Source of the DNA: Gordonia alkanivorans NBRC 16433
GTDB lineage: Bacteria > Actinomycetota > Actinomycetes > Mycobacteriales > Mycobacteriaceae
Assembly (NCBI RefSeq): GCF_000225505.1
Contig: NZ_BACI01000048.1
Coordinates: forward strand, 62,001 to 126,000
Length of the DNA stretch: 64,000 nt
Direction of reading: 5' to 3'
Positions 1 to 7,430 of this stretch are shown in pieces; the stretch's first letter is position 1, and the number at the start of each line of letters is the position of its first letter. A program made the position numbers and the translations under genes. Under the pieces are notes generated by a model. That model searched no databases and was not told the DNA's origin. It saw nothing but the letters and a program-made list of their open reading frames with translations.

Positions 1-415
1 CCTCGAGTGCGGTACCGGCCGCATCGATCGACGCCGACGCGGTGTGCAACGCCTTGCCGAGGACGGGAGCGTGCAGCGCCTGGTCGACGAAGTCGATGGC
101 GGCCCGGTTGTACGGGTTGATGTTGATGATCGCGGGGTACGGGGTGAGGACCGTCTGGCCGAACCGGTTGGCCGGACGGATCACGGTGGCACGCAGGACG
201 ACCCCGTCGCTCATGGTGATCGAGACGTCGCGGTCGATGACGACGCGCGGGTACAGCTGCTTGCCGTCGACCTGTTCACGCCAGCGGATGCCGTCGGCTC
301 CTCCGGTGGGGTCGCCGAGGGGGAGGGTACCGAAATGGGGTGCTTCCGTGGGACGTCGCGAAGGCGAAGGGGCCGGCCGCGCACGGCGTTCCGCGGGATC
401 CAACTGATACGTCAT
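1..415 (-). CDS. CocE/NonD-type hydrolase, N-terminal part (cut by window edge)
   Basis: The reverse strand from an ATG at 415 stays open to base 1 (138 codons). The protein starts MTYQLDPAERRAR and, after a proline-rich stretch, reads DVSITMSDGVVLRATVIRP followed by a short hydrophobic strand. This is the usual beginning of the CocE/NonD (X-Pro dipeptidyl-peptidase S15-like) alpha/beta hydrolases, in which the first strands carry a 'DGv.L.a.v.rP' signature. The catalytic Ser-Asp-His would lie beyond the window, so activity cannot be judged. It lies in tandem with, and downstream of, the GH76-like gene on the same strand, 224 bp away. Family membership is an inference from the N-terminus only. 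Confidence 0.6.
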   Translation of the reverse strand, partial: MTYQLDPAERRARPAPSPSRRPTEAPHFGTLPLGDPTGGADGIRWREQVDGKQLYPRVVIDRDVSITMSDGVVLRATVIRPANRFGQTVLTPYPAIININPYNRAAIDFVDQALHAPVLGKALHTASASIDAAGTALE

Positions 416-485
416 GGTGCACCACCCTGCCTGGGGTGAGAGGTGTCGCACCGCGAGTGCTGCTGGTCGAGATGGCCGGGTGGAC

Positions 486-507
486 ACCGACACCCCTTCG
501 TGTCGGT
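486..507. repeat. 8-bp perfect inverted repeat in the 416-639 intergenic gap
   Basis: ACCGACAC and GTGTCGGT flank a 6-base loop. The hairpin lies between two minus-strand genes, 133 bp past the stop of the GH76-like gene and 71 bp before the start of the hydrolase. It could be a terminator without a U-run or an operator for the hydrolase. Nothing else is visible in this gap. Confidence 0.4.
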
Positions 508-639
508 CGTGGGCGCCGGACCCGCTCCGCTGGCGGCGGATGTCAGTGTGTTCCAGGTCACCTCACGCGTTCGCTGAAGAATAGCTCAGCGCCGGTATCG
601 GATGGCTAACCAGGTGGCCTCGGTTTGGCCATCGGAGGT

Positions 640-1827
640 CTACGGCCGGTCACATTCCGGTAGCGACAGGTCGATCGCGGCCGCCGCCTCGAGGACCATC
701 CACGCCGACAGCTGCACCGACAGATCGCGTTCGGGGACCTCCGAGGGCATCACCGCACCCGCCACGAACTGGGCTTTCTTGCCGGCGGCCGTAGGGATGA
801 CGGCCCTGCTGCGCCAGTCGCTGCCGAACACGACGCGGCCGCGGACCTCGGTGCGGTTCGCCCACGCCGCATCGGCACTCGAGGCCACGATTCGGGCTGC
901 CCGGGCACGCAATTCATCCGATCCGTCGACATCCGGGAGGTCGGTGGCGATGAGCCCGAGATAACGGGCGAGCACCCCGTGGAACAGGCCGCCGTCGCCA
1001 CCGCCGCCGCCCTTGATCACCCCGTCGGTGCAGGAGTGCTTCTCGACGGCACCGAGGAGGCGGGCCAGACGGTCCAGATGGCGCTGTCCGCCGGTCGCGC
1101 GGAAGGCCTCGAGTTCGGCGCCGAGGACGACGCCCTGACAGTAGGTATAGGTGCCGGTCTCGGCCTTCAGCGAACCGTCGGGCTGCTTCTTCAGGCCGTC
1201 GATGACGAGGTGCGTCTTCGGGTCGATGAGGTTGGCGTCCATCCAGTCACACATCGCGACCGCGCGTTCGACGTGACCGGTACGGGCGACCAGGATGGCC
1301 GCGGGGCCGTTCGCCGGGGCGTTGAAGAACTGGTCGGTGGTGCGCCAGGGGATACCGCCCCCGTCCTCGGGAACCCAGGCGTCGAGCATGCGCCGGGTCA
1401 GGACCTCCAGGCCGCGTCGATGGTCGAGGTCGAGGTGACGGTCGGCGCGTTCGATCGCCAGTCCCAGCCACGCCATGTCGTCGTAGTAGTTGTTCGTCCA
1501 CCGTCCGAGGTTGCGCACCTTGATCCCGCGCAACACCCGGTTGGCGTCGTCGGCGACATCGGGGTCGAAGGAGCGGTCTCCGTGTGCGGAACCTTCGGGT
1601 CTGTGGATCGCGGCGTCGACGAGGAGGTCGACGAGATGTGCGTGCCACCAGTAGTGCCAGGATCCGAGATGCGCCGCGACGAACCCGATCGGCCAGGCGA
1701 CCGCCGCCGTCCGCGTCGCCGGCAGCCAGAAGGCGCGCTGCAGATGCCGCGCCGCGACGGCGTCCATGGCGGCCTGCGCGCGCTCGTTGGCGTCGTGCGC
1801 GTCGGTCGATTTGGTTTGTTCCCCCAC
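640..1827 (-). CDS. glycoside hydrolase family 76-like protein (alpha-1,6-mannanase type)
   Basis: 395 codons from a GTG at 1827. The protein contains NNYYDDMAWLGLAIERA near residue 112. The paired aspartates in a Y-DD-M-AW-L-A context are the catalytic signature of GH76 endo-alpha-1,6-mannanases and related (alpha/alpha)6 barrels. Further aromatic and glycine motifs (TYTYCQGVVLGAELEAF, IKGGGGGDGGLFHGVLARYL) fit the same barrel fold. No signal peptide is seen, so the protein is probably cytoplasmic. In actinobacteria such proteins are plausible in turnover of mannan-type glycans (mannose is abundant in lipomannan), but the substrate is inferred. It is divergent from rplJ, and its 5' end shares the 1828-2100 intergenic region with the ribosomal leader. 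Confidence 0.72.
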   Translation of the reverse strand: MGEQTKSTDAHDANERAQAAMDAVAARHLQRAFWLPATRTAAVAWPIGFVAAHLGSWHYWWHAHLVDLLVDAAIHRPEGSAHGDRSFDPDVADDANRVLRGIKVRNLGRWTNNYYDDMAWLGLAIERADRHLDLDHRRGLEVLTRRMLDAWVPEDGGGIPWRTTDQFFNAPANGPAAILVARTGHVERAVAMCDWMDANLIDPKTHLVIDGLKKQPDGSLKAETGTYTYCQGVVLGAELEAFRATGGQRHLDRLARLLGAVEKHSCTDGVIKGGGGGDGGLFHGVLARYLGLIATDLPDVDGSDELRARAARIVASSADAAWANRTEVRGRVVFGSDWRSRAVIPTAAGKKAQFVAGAVMPSEVPERDLSVQLSAWMVLEAAAAIDLSLPECDRP

Positions 1828-2100
1828 AAGGACGTAGCCTAGTCGTCGGTGTGATGCACAACCGTGCGTCGTATCGGTTCAACCAGAGACCGTTGGTCGT
1901 CGGGAACTCCCGAACGAAGGCGCGACGAAGTCGCCGGCCCACGCAGGATGAACGAGGAATGTGGTCCCACACATCAGTGTGCGTCTTCACGCCCCGTGCC
2001 TGCGTGCCGGGGCGTTTGTCATTTCCGCCCTCGATCGCCTCCACGGCCCGTCGCTCAGTTGAACCCGACCAACTCAAGTGACGAGGAGAGGAGGCGAAGT
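1828..2100 (+). promoter_or_regulatory. rplJ leader with attenuator-like hairpin (1989-2015)
   Basis: The 273 bases between the divergent GH76-like gene and rplJ are non-coding. A perfect 8-bp stem, ACGCCCCG (1989-1996) with CGGGGCGT (2008-2015), is followed by TTTGTCATTT. This looks like an intrinsic terminator or attenuator about 85 bases before the rplJ start. A smaller CACAC/GTGTG hairpin lies just upstream, near 1970-1985. L10 operons are commonly autoregulated through a structured leader bound by the L10-(L7/L12) complex. That this leader does so is an inference from position and structure. The rplJ Shine-Dalgarno (GAGGAGAGGAGG) ends a few bases before the ATG. Confidence 0.55.
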
Positions 2101-2625
2101 ATGGCCAAGTCCGAAAAGGTCGCCGCTGTTGCGGAGATCGCAGAGCAGTTCAAGGGCTCCTCGGCGGCAGTGGTCACGGAATACCGTGGACTCACCGTCA
2201 CCCAGATCTCCCAGCTGCGACGTTCCCTCGGCGAGGGTGCAACCTACTCCGTCGCCAAGAACACCCTGGTGAAGCGTGCCGCAGCTGATGCGGGCGTGGA
2301 AGGGCTCGACGAGCTGTTCACCGGTCCGACCGCCATCGCCTTCATCGAAGGTGAGCCGGTTGTGGCCGCGAAGGCGATCAAGACGTTCGCCAAGGACAAC
2401 AAGGCTCTGGTCATCAAGGGCGGGTACATGGACGGCCGCGCGCTGTCCGTTGCCGAGATCGAGCAGATCGCCGACCTTGAGACCCGTGAGGTCTTGCTGG
2501 CCAAGCTCGCCGGCGCCATGAAGGGCAACTTGGCTAAGGCAGCCGGTCTGTTCAACCAGCCGGCATCGCAGGTCGCGCGTCTCGCAGCGGCCCTGCAGGA
2601 GAAGAAGAACGAAGCCGGCGAATAA
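2101..2625 (+). CDS. rplJ: 50S ribosomal protein L10
   Basis: 174 aa, starting [18 protein letters not shown]. It contains the L10 core ([18 protein letters not shown], then [13 protein letters not shown], then [10 protein letters not shown]), which binds 23S rRNA at the stalk base. The C-terminal helix, ending QEKKNEAGE, recruits the L7/L12 dimers. The ATG at 2101 was chosen over longer in-frame starts because a very strong purine-rich Shine-Dalgarno lies just upstream and the upstream extension is not ribosomal. It is followed after 80 bp by rplL, as in nearly all bacteria. Confidence 0.97.
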   Translation: MAKSEKVAAVAEIAEQFKGSSAAVVTEYRGLTVTQISQLRRSLGEGATYSVAKNTLVKRAAADAGVEGLDELFTGPTAIAFIEGEPVVAAKAIKTFAKDNKALVIKGGYMDGRALSVAEIEQIADLETREVLLAKLAGAMKGNLAKAAGLFNQPASQVARLAAALQEKKNEAGE

Positions 2626-2705
2626 CTCGCCGCACCAAGCCAATCCCCGGACCGTACGGGGATGCACACCAACCCCGTACGGGGACTTACAGGAAGGACG
2701 CCACC

Positions 2706-3095
2706 ATGGCGAAGCTCACCGCTGACGAGCTCATCGAGCAGTTCAAGGAACTGACCCTGCTGGAGCTCAGCGATTTCGTGAAGAAGTTCGAAGAGGTCTT
2801 CGAGGTCACCGCGGCCGCTCCGGTCGCCGTTGCCGCTGCCGGTGCCCCGGCTGCTGCCGGTGGCGAGGCCGCTGCCGAGCAGGACGAGTTCGACGTCATC
2901 CTCGAGGGTGCCGGCGACAAGAAGATCCAGGTCATCAAGGTCGTCCGCGAGGTCGTCTCGGGTCTGGGCCTGAAGGAAGCCAAGGACCTCGTCGAGGGTG
3001 CTCCGAAGGCTCTCCTGGAGAAGGTCGACAAGGACGCCGCCGAGGCTGCCAAGGCCAAGCTCGAAGAGGCCGGCGCCAAGGTTTCCGTCAAGTAA
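2706..3095 (+). CDS. rplL: 50S ribosomal protein L7/L12
   Basis: 129 aa, the usual length. An N-terminal dimerisation domain ([21 protein letters not shown]) is followed by the alanine-rich flexible hinge (about residues 37-58) and the globular factor-binding domain, with [22 protein letters not shown] and [16 protein letters not shown]. The protein forms the mobile stalk that recruits elongation-factor GTPases. An AGGAAGG ribosome-binding site precedes the ATG. It is co-transcribed with rplJ and ends at the strong terminator 3118-3153. Confidence 0.98.
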   Translation: MAKLTADELIEQFKELTLLELSDFVKKFEEVFEVTAAAPVAVAAAGAPAAAGGEAAAEQDEFDVILEGAGDKKIQVIKVVREVVSGLGLKEAKDLVEGAPKALLEKVDKDAAEAAKAKLEEAGAKVSVK

Positions 3096-3117
3096 GACTC
3101 TTCTTACGCGACTCACG

Positions 3118-3153
3118 AGCCCGGGACAGCATTGCTGTCCCGGGCTTGTTGCT
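3118..3153 (+). terminator. intrinsic terminator of rplJ-rplL
   Basis: AGCCCGGGACAGC (3118-3130) and GCTGTCCCGGGCT (3134-3146) form a perfect 13-bp stem with a 3-base loop, followed by TGTTGCTGTTT. It starts 22 bases after the rplL stop. Confidence 0.9.
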
Positions 3154-3194
3154 GTTTGGGCACTCGACTCTCGTGGCGGCCTGACTTCCAGACC

Positions 3195-3240
3195 TCATTT
3201 CGACGTTGCGACCTCGATCGAAGTCGCAGCGTCGAAATGA
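3195..3240. repeat. 46-bp near-perfect palindrome between convergent genes
   Basis: TCATTTCGACG-TT-GCGAC and GTCGC-AG-CGTCGAAATGA pair over 18 positions with one G-U and no mismatch around a 10-base loop (CTCGATCGAA). It sits between the rplL terminator and the stop of the convergent DUF559-type gene at 3259. It may terminate the minus-strand gene or be a dispersed repeat. A genome-wide count would decide. Confidence 0.6.
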
Positions 3241-3258
3241 AGTCTGAGAGTGGCTCGC

Positions 3259-4185
3259 TCAGGCGGCCGCGAGCCCCAACTTCACGAGCCAGGGTCTCAG
3301 GAGGCCGACCAGCTCTCCTCGTTCGAGCTCGGCCCACGTCCAGCGGACCACCATGATCCCCATGGCTCGCAGGGCGTCCTCGCGCCGCTTCTCGCGTAGC
3401 AGTGCCTCTCGTGGGGTCTCTCCGGGGCGCATTCCGTACTTCTGGAGTCCGTCGAACTCGCCGACGAGCCGACCGTCCCAGTCGAAGTCCGCCCGCGCCT
3501 CGCCCTGTGATGTCCGGAACCTGTGCTGCAGGCGTGGGACGGGGAGTCCGGCTGCGATCATCTGGGCGCGGCTCCACGATTCACCTACGCTCTCCGACGA
3601 CGAGTCGGCGAACGACAGGGCGCGTCGTGCGATTCTGGTCCCGGGCCGCCGTGATCGTGCGTCGAGGATGGCTGTCATGGCCGATGGATCGGCCTTCATC
3701 GCCAGCGCTCGGTCGAAGGCCACGAGTGCTTGCGCGAAGTCGCCGTTCGTCGCGACGTCGACCGCAGTGCGCTCGAGTGTCGTCACCTCGATCCCGTCGA
3801 CGATCTTGATCTCGGCGGATGTCAGCGGACCGTTGTGCACATGTCGGTGGCCGCGCACGAAACCGCCCGCGTTCGACTTCTTGGTGAGATGGACAGCTTC
3901 GCGGTCGGGGTGGAGGAGTTCCAGGCCGAGGATGGCTGCGGCCGAATCATGACTCAGCGTCGTCGTGCCGCGATCGCGCGCCGAGGTCGCCACCGCGATG
4001 GACCGCAGGCGATGGGCCGCGGTGGGATCGGCAGTGTCGGGGGTGGCTTCCACGTAGACCCCTGGCGCCAGTCGGATCAAGTCGCCCCCGTCCACCGCCG
4101 CTGCGACGGTGTCGTCGGTGATGCCGACCCGCAGCGTCGATTCGCGCCGTATGAGTCCGTGTCGATCGGTCGGGAACCAAGTCAT
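3259..4185 (-). CDS. AbiEi-like winged-helix / DUF559 (Vsr-like nuclease fold) protein
   Basis: 308 aa from the ATG at 4185; the frame is open to an ATG at 4317. The N-terminus (DRHGLIRRESTLRVGI ... DLIRLAPGVYVE) is the 'shuffle and learn' winged helix seen in AbiEi-type antitoxins. The middle has HDSAAAILGLELL and VTTLERTAVDVA. The C-terminus (GEARADFDWDGRLVGEFDGLQKY ... LLREKRREDALRAMGIMVVRWTWAEL) matches the DUF559/PD-(D/E)XK very-short-patch-like fold, with candidate acidic residues in DFDW and EFDG and a following Lys/Arg cluster. I prefer 4185 because homologues usually start just before the 'D.HGL.RR' motif, but no clear Shine-Dalgarno supports any start. No toxin gene is adjacent. These proteins are numerous in mycolata and of unknown role. 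Confidence 0.7.
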   Translation of the reverse strand: MTWFPTDRHGLIRRESTLRVGITDDTVAAAVDGGDLIRLAPGVYVEATPDTADPTAAHRLRSIAVATSARDRGTTTLSHDSAAAILGLELLHPDREAVHLTKKSNAGGFVRGHRHVHNGPLTSAEIKIVDGIEVTTLERTAVDVATNGDFAQALVAFDRALAMKADPSAMTAILDARSRRPGTRIARRALSFADSSSESVGESWSRAQMIAAGLPVPRLQHRFRTSQGEARADFDWDGRLVGEFDGLQKYGMRPGETPREALLREKRREDALRAMGIMVVRWTWAELERGELVGLLRPWLVKLGLAAA

Positions 4186-4393
4186 GAGGATTGGACGCAC
4201 GAGGCGCCTTCTCGGTTCAATTTCCATCGCCGAAACGGACACTTCCCGAGTGACCTGGGACTCTGCGTCCGGCATCACATCCGGCGCTGATGTCCGACTT
4301 CCCTCACTTCGTTCCATCGGCTAATGTCATCGACGCAGCGAGAGTTACCGGCTGGTAGCTTTCGCGGGCGCAAGCTGAGTGACTCCGGTCGCA

Positions 4394-4432
4394 TGGTTGG
4401 TGGTCCCTGGTCGGTTACAGTGACCCCAACCA
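4394..4432 (+). promoter_or_regulatory. candidate mkl/mce operon promoter and operator
   Basis: TGGTTGG-T-GGTC (4394-4405) and GACC-C-CAACCA (4422-4432) form an inverted repeat with 11 of 12 pairs matching around a 16-base centre. The centre holds TACAGT (4416-4421), the same -10-like hexamer as the rpoB promoter. It lies 70 bases before the mkl start, in the gap that feeds the whole mce operon. A repressor site overlapping the -10 is a reasonable reading. The cognate regulator is not in the window. Confidence 0.45.
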
Positions 4433-4502
4433 CAAATGCCACCGGTGGGTGTGCGGTCACACCGTGGCCGCCTTCGGGGGCAGCGATCGTCTGGAGGAAG
4501 TT

Positions 4503-5741
4503 GTGGGTGTAGAGGTCAGTGTCGAGGGGCTCACCAAGTCGTTCGGTTCTCAGAACATTTGGCGTGATGTCACTCTGACCCTCCCGGAGGGGGAAGTCTC
4601 CGCGCTGCTCGGTCCGTCGGGTACCGGTAAGTCGGTGTTCCTGAAGACCTTGATCGGTCTGCTGCATCCCGAGCAGGGTTCGGTGATCATCGACGGCACC
4701 GACATCACGCAGTGTTCGGCCAAGGAACTCTATGAGATCCGCAAGCTGTTCGGTGTGCTGTTCCAGGACGGTGCGCTGTTCGGTTCGATGAGCCTGTTCG
4801 ACAACATCGCGTTCCCGCTTCGTGAGCACACGAAGAAGAAGGAGAACGAGGTCCGCGACATCGTGATGGAGAAGATCGACCTGGTCGGTTTGACCGGTGC
4901 CGAGGACAAGCTCCCCGGTGAGATCTCCGGTGGTATGCGCAAGCGTGCCGGTCTGGCCCGCGCGCTGGTGCTGGATCCGCAGATCATCCTGTGCGACGAG
5001 CCGGACTCGGGTCTGGATCCGGTGCGTACCGCCTACATCTCGCAGCTGTTGATCGACATCAATGCGCAGATCGACGCGACGATCCTGATCGTGACGCACA
5101 ACATCAACATCGCCCGGACGATCCCGGACAACATCGGCATGCTCTTCCGCAAGGAGCTGGTGATGTTCGGTCCGCGCGAGCAGTTGCTCACCTCGGAGCA
5201 GCCGGTGGTCAAGCAGTTCCTCTCCGGTGATCGTTTCGGTCCGATCGGCATGTCCGAGGAGAAGGACGAGGCCGTCCAGAAGCAGGAAGAGGCCATGCAG
5301 GCCGCGGGTATCTCCGGTGGTGGTACCAAGGAGGACTTCACCGAGATCATCCCGCAGGTGCAGCCCAATCCCGGTATGCCCGAACGTAAGGCGATCGCCC
5401 GTCACCGTGAGCGCGTCCACGCGATGCTGCCCGACCTGCCGGAGAACGCGCAGGAAGCGATCCGCCGCAGCCAGGAGCAGGAAGACCAGATCCGCGAGGA
5501 GAGCCGCGCGCACGCCGAGGACATGGCGGGCGGCGGCGGCGGACGCCACGGCGGAGACAACGAGTGGACCAGCGCTCCCGCCGGGAACGTGGCCGTCGCC
5601 GACGCCAAGACCGACGTCATCGACTACGGCGGCAGCGATGCGCCCACCGAACAGTGGCAGACGCCCGGTGGCGGCGACGCACTGACCAAGCCCAGTCATC
5701 GTGCTGCTGACGGGAACGAAGGGCGGACCATCCAGGGATGA
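4503..5741 (+). CDS. mkl: Mce transport ATPase Mkl (MlaF-type ABC ATPase)
   Basis: 412 aa from a GTG at 4503 with GGAGG 5 bases upstream. Walker A is GPSGTGKS at about residues 37-44. The ABC signature is the modified EISGGMRKRAGLARAL, typical of the Mla/Mkl subfamily, and is followed by Walker B ILCDEPDSGLDPV and the switch His in VTHNINIA. A long charged, glycine-rich C-terminal tail (about residues 260-412) follows the ATPase domain, as in mycobacterial Mkl. The protein energises the YrbE permeases for Mce-dependent import of lipids or sterols. Its stop overlaps the next start (ATGA), showing translational coupling. The same rplL-mkl neighbourhood occurs in Mycobacterium. Confidence 0.93.
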   Translation: MGVEVSVEGLTKSFGSQNIWRDVTLTLPEGEVSALLGPSGTGKSVFLKTLIGLLHPEQGSVIIDGTDITQCSAKELYEIRKLFGVLFQDGALFGSMSLFDNIAFPLREHTKKKENEVRDIVMEKIDLVGLTGAEDKLPGEISGGMRKRAGLARALVLDPQIILCDEPDSGLDPVRTAYISQLLIDINAQIDATILIVTHNINIARTIPDNIGMLFRKELVMFGPREQLLTSEQPVVKQFLSGDRFGPIGMSEEKDEAVQKQEEAMQAAGISGGGTKEDFTEIIPQVQPNPGMPERKAIARHRERVHAMLPDLPENAQEAIRRSQEQEDQIREESRAHAEDMAGGGGGRHGGDNEWTSAPAGNVAVADAKTDVIDYGGSDAPTEQWQTPGGGDALTKPSHRAADGNEGRTIQG

Positions 5742-6544
5742 CCAATGCCACCACGCGTGGCGTCGACCGAATCGCGCAGGCCGGAACAGGTGCTCTCGCC
5801 CAGACCGGCAATATCGTTCAGCTCTTCGTCGATGTTGCACGCCAGACCTTTGTGCGCCCGTTTCAGTGGCGGGAGTTCATCCAGCAGGCGTGGTTCATCG
5901 CCAGTGTGACGATCCTGCCGACCGCCCTGATCGCGATTCCGTTCGGCGCAATCGTCTCCTTGCAGACGGGTTCGCTGATCAAACAGCTCGGCGCCGAGTC
6001 GTACACCGGCGCGGCCAGCGTGTTGGTCGTCATCCAGCAGGGGTCGCCACTGGTGACCTCGCTCCTCATCGCGGGTGCGGCCGGATCGGCGGTTGCCGCC
6101 GACCTCGGTTCGCGCACCATCCGTGAGGAGATCGACGCCATGGAGGTGCTGGGCATCAACCCGATCCAGCGCCTCGTGGTCCCACGTGTGCTGGCCATGG
6201 TCCTGGTCGCGATGCTGCTCAACGGCCTCGTCGCCGTGATCGGTATCGGTGGTGGTTACTTCTTCAACGTGGTGGTGCAGGGCGGCACCCCGGGCGCCTA
6301 TCTGGCGTCGTTCGGTGCGCTCGCCCAGCTGCCCGACCTGTACGTGTCGACGCTGAAGGCAGCCATCTTCGGTGTGCTGGCCGGCGTCGTCGCCTCCTAC
6401 AAGGGGCTCAACCCCAAGGGTGGCCCGAAGGGTGTGGGTGACGCCGTCAACCAGAGCGTCGTCATCACATTCCTGCTGCTGTTCCTCGCCAACCTGATCA
6501 TCACGGCGGTCTACCTGCAGATCGTCCCACCGAAGGGGAGCTAG
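5738..6544 (+). CDS. YrbE-type (MlaE) permease, first of pair
   Basis: 268 aa integral membrane protein of the MlaE/YrbE family. An amphipathic N-terminal part is followed by hydrophobic segments around FIASVTILPTALIAIPFGAIVSL, LVTSLLIAGAAGSAVAADLGSRTIREEIDAMEVLGI (the conserved EEIDAMEVLGI coupling motif that contacts the ATPase), MVLVAMLLNGLVAVIGIGGGYFF and VITFLLLFLANLIITAVYL. It forms the membrane channel with the second YrbE and sits between Mkl and the Mce needle. It starts within the mkl stop and is 1 base from the next gene. Confidence 0.93.
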   Translation: MTNATTRGVDRIAQAGTGALAQTGNIVQLFVDVARQTFVRPFQWREFIQQAWFIASVTILPTALIAIPFGAIVSLQTGSLIKQLGAESYTGAASVLVVIQQGSPLVTSLLIAGAAGSAVAADLGSRTIREEIDAMEVLGINPIQRLVVPRVLAMVLVAMLLNGLVAVIGIGGGYFFNVVVQGGTPGAYLASFGALAQLPDLYVSTLKAAIFGVLAGVVASYKGLNPKGGPKGVGDAVNQSVVITFLLLFLANLIITAVYLQIVPPKGS

Positions 6545-6545
6545 C

Positions 6546-7427
6546 GTGACCGATGGTGGCGGCGGCGTGACGATCGCCAAGAGCAGGCCTGAGTACTACA
6601 TGTACGAGGCCCGCAAACAGCTGGGCAAACCGCTCAAGGTGCTCGACGGTGCCGGCGAGCAGATGTCGTTCTACGGCCGCACGCTGGCGTGGATGCCGAA
6701 GACGCTGGTGCATTACACCCGTGAGGTCCTGCGCCTGCTCGCCGAAGTGGCCTTCGGTTCGGGCGGACTCGCGGTCATCGGCGGAACCATCGGCGTGATG
6801 GTGCTGATGTCGGGCTTCACCGGCGTCGTCGTCGGCTTGCAGGGTTACGCCGCACTCGACCAGATCGGGTCGCAGGCCCTGACCGGCTTCCTGTCGGCCT
6901 ACGTGAACACCCGTGAGGTGGCGCCCCTCGTCGCAGGCCTCGCCCTGTCCGCGACCGTCGGCTGTGGCTTCACCGCCCAGCTCGGCGCCATGCGTATCTC
7001 CGAGGAGATCGACGCCCTGGAGACGATGGCCGTGCCGTCGATCCCGTTCCTGGTGTCGACCCGCGTGATCGCCGGCTTCATCGCCGTCATTCCGCTGTAC
7101 GTGCTGGGTCTGTTGTCGGCGTATCTCGCCTCGAGAGTGGTGACGACCGTCTTCAACGGGCAGTCCGGCGGCTCCTACGACCATTACTTCAACCTGTTCC
7201 TGCCGCCGGCCGACGTGCTCTGGTCGTTCGGCAAGGTGCTGGTCTTCGCCTTCGTCATCATCCTGGTGCACTGCTACTACGGCTACTACGCATCCGGGGG
7301 TCCCGCAGGTGTGGGCGTGGCCGTCGGTCACGCGGTCCGAGCGGCGCTGGTCCTCATCGCCGTCCTCGACTTCTTCCTGGGACTCGCGATCTGGGGCACC
7401 ACCACGACCGTGCGAGTGGGGGGTTAG
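6546..7427 (+). CDS. YrbE-type (MlaE) permease, second of pair
   Basis: 293 aa, GTG start at 6546. It has the same MlaE fold as its neighbour: FGSGGLAVIGGTIGVMVLMSGFTG..., the coupling helix ISEEIDALETMAVPSI, and C-terminal hydrophobic segments FGKVLVFAFVIILVHCYYGYYA and LVLIAVLDFFLGLAIWG. A longer N-terminal cytoplasmic stretch (residues 1-60) distinguishes B-type from A-type YrbE proteins. It pairs with the preceding permease. The mceA start follows 3 bases after its stop. Confidence 0.93.
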   Translation: MTDGGGGVTIAKSRPEYYMYEARKQLGKPLKVLDGAGEQMSFYGRTLAWMPKTLVHYTREVLRLLAEVAFGSGGLAVIGGTIGVMVLMSGFTGVVVGLQGYAALDQIGSQALTGFLSAYVNTREVAPLVAGLALSATVGCGFTAQLGAMRISEEIDALETMAVPSIPFLVSTRVIAGFIAVIPLYVLGLLSAYLASRVVTTVFNGQSGGSYDHYFNLFLPPADVLWSFGKVLVFAFVIILVHCYYGYYASGGPAGVGVAVGHAVRAALVLIAVLDFFLGLAIWGTTTTVRVGG

Positions 7428-7430
7428 CAG

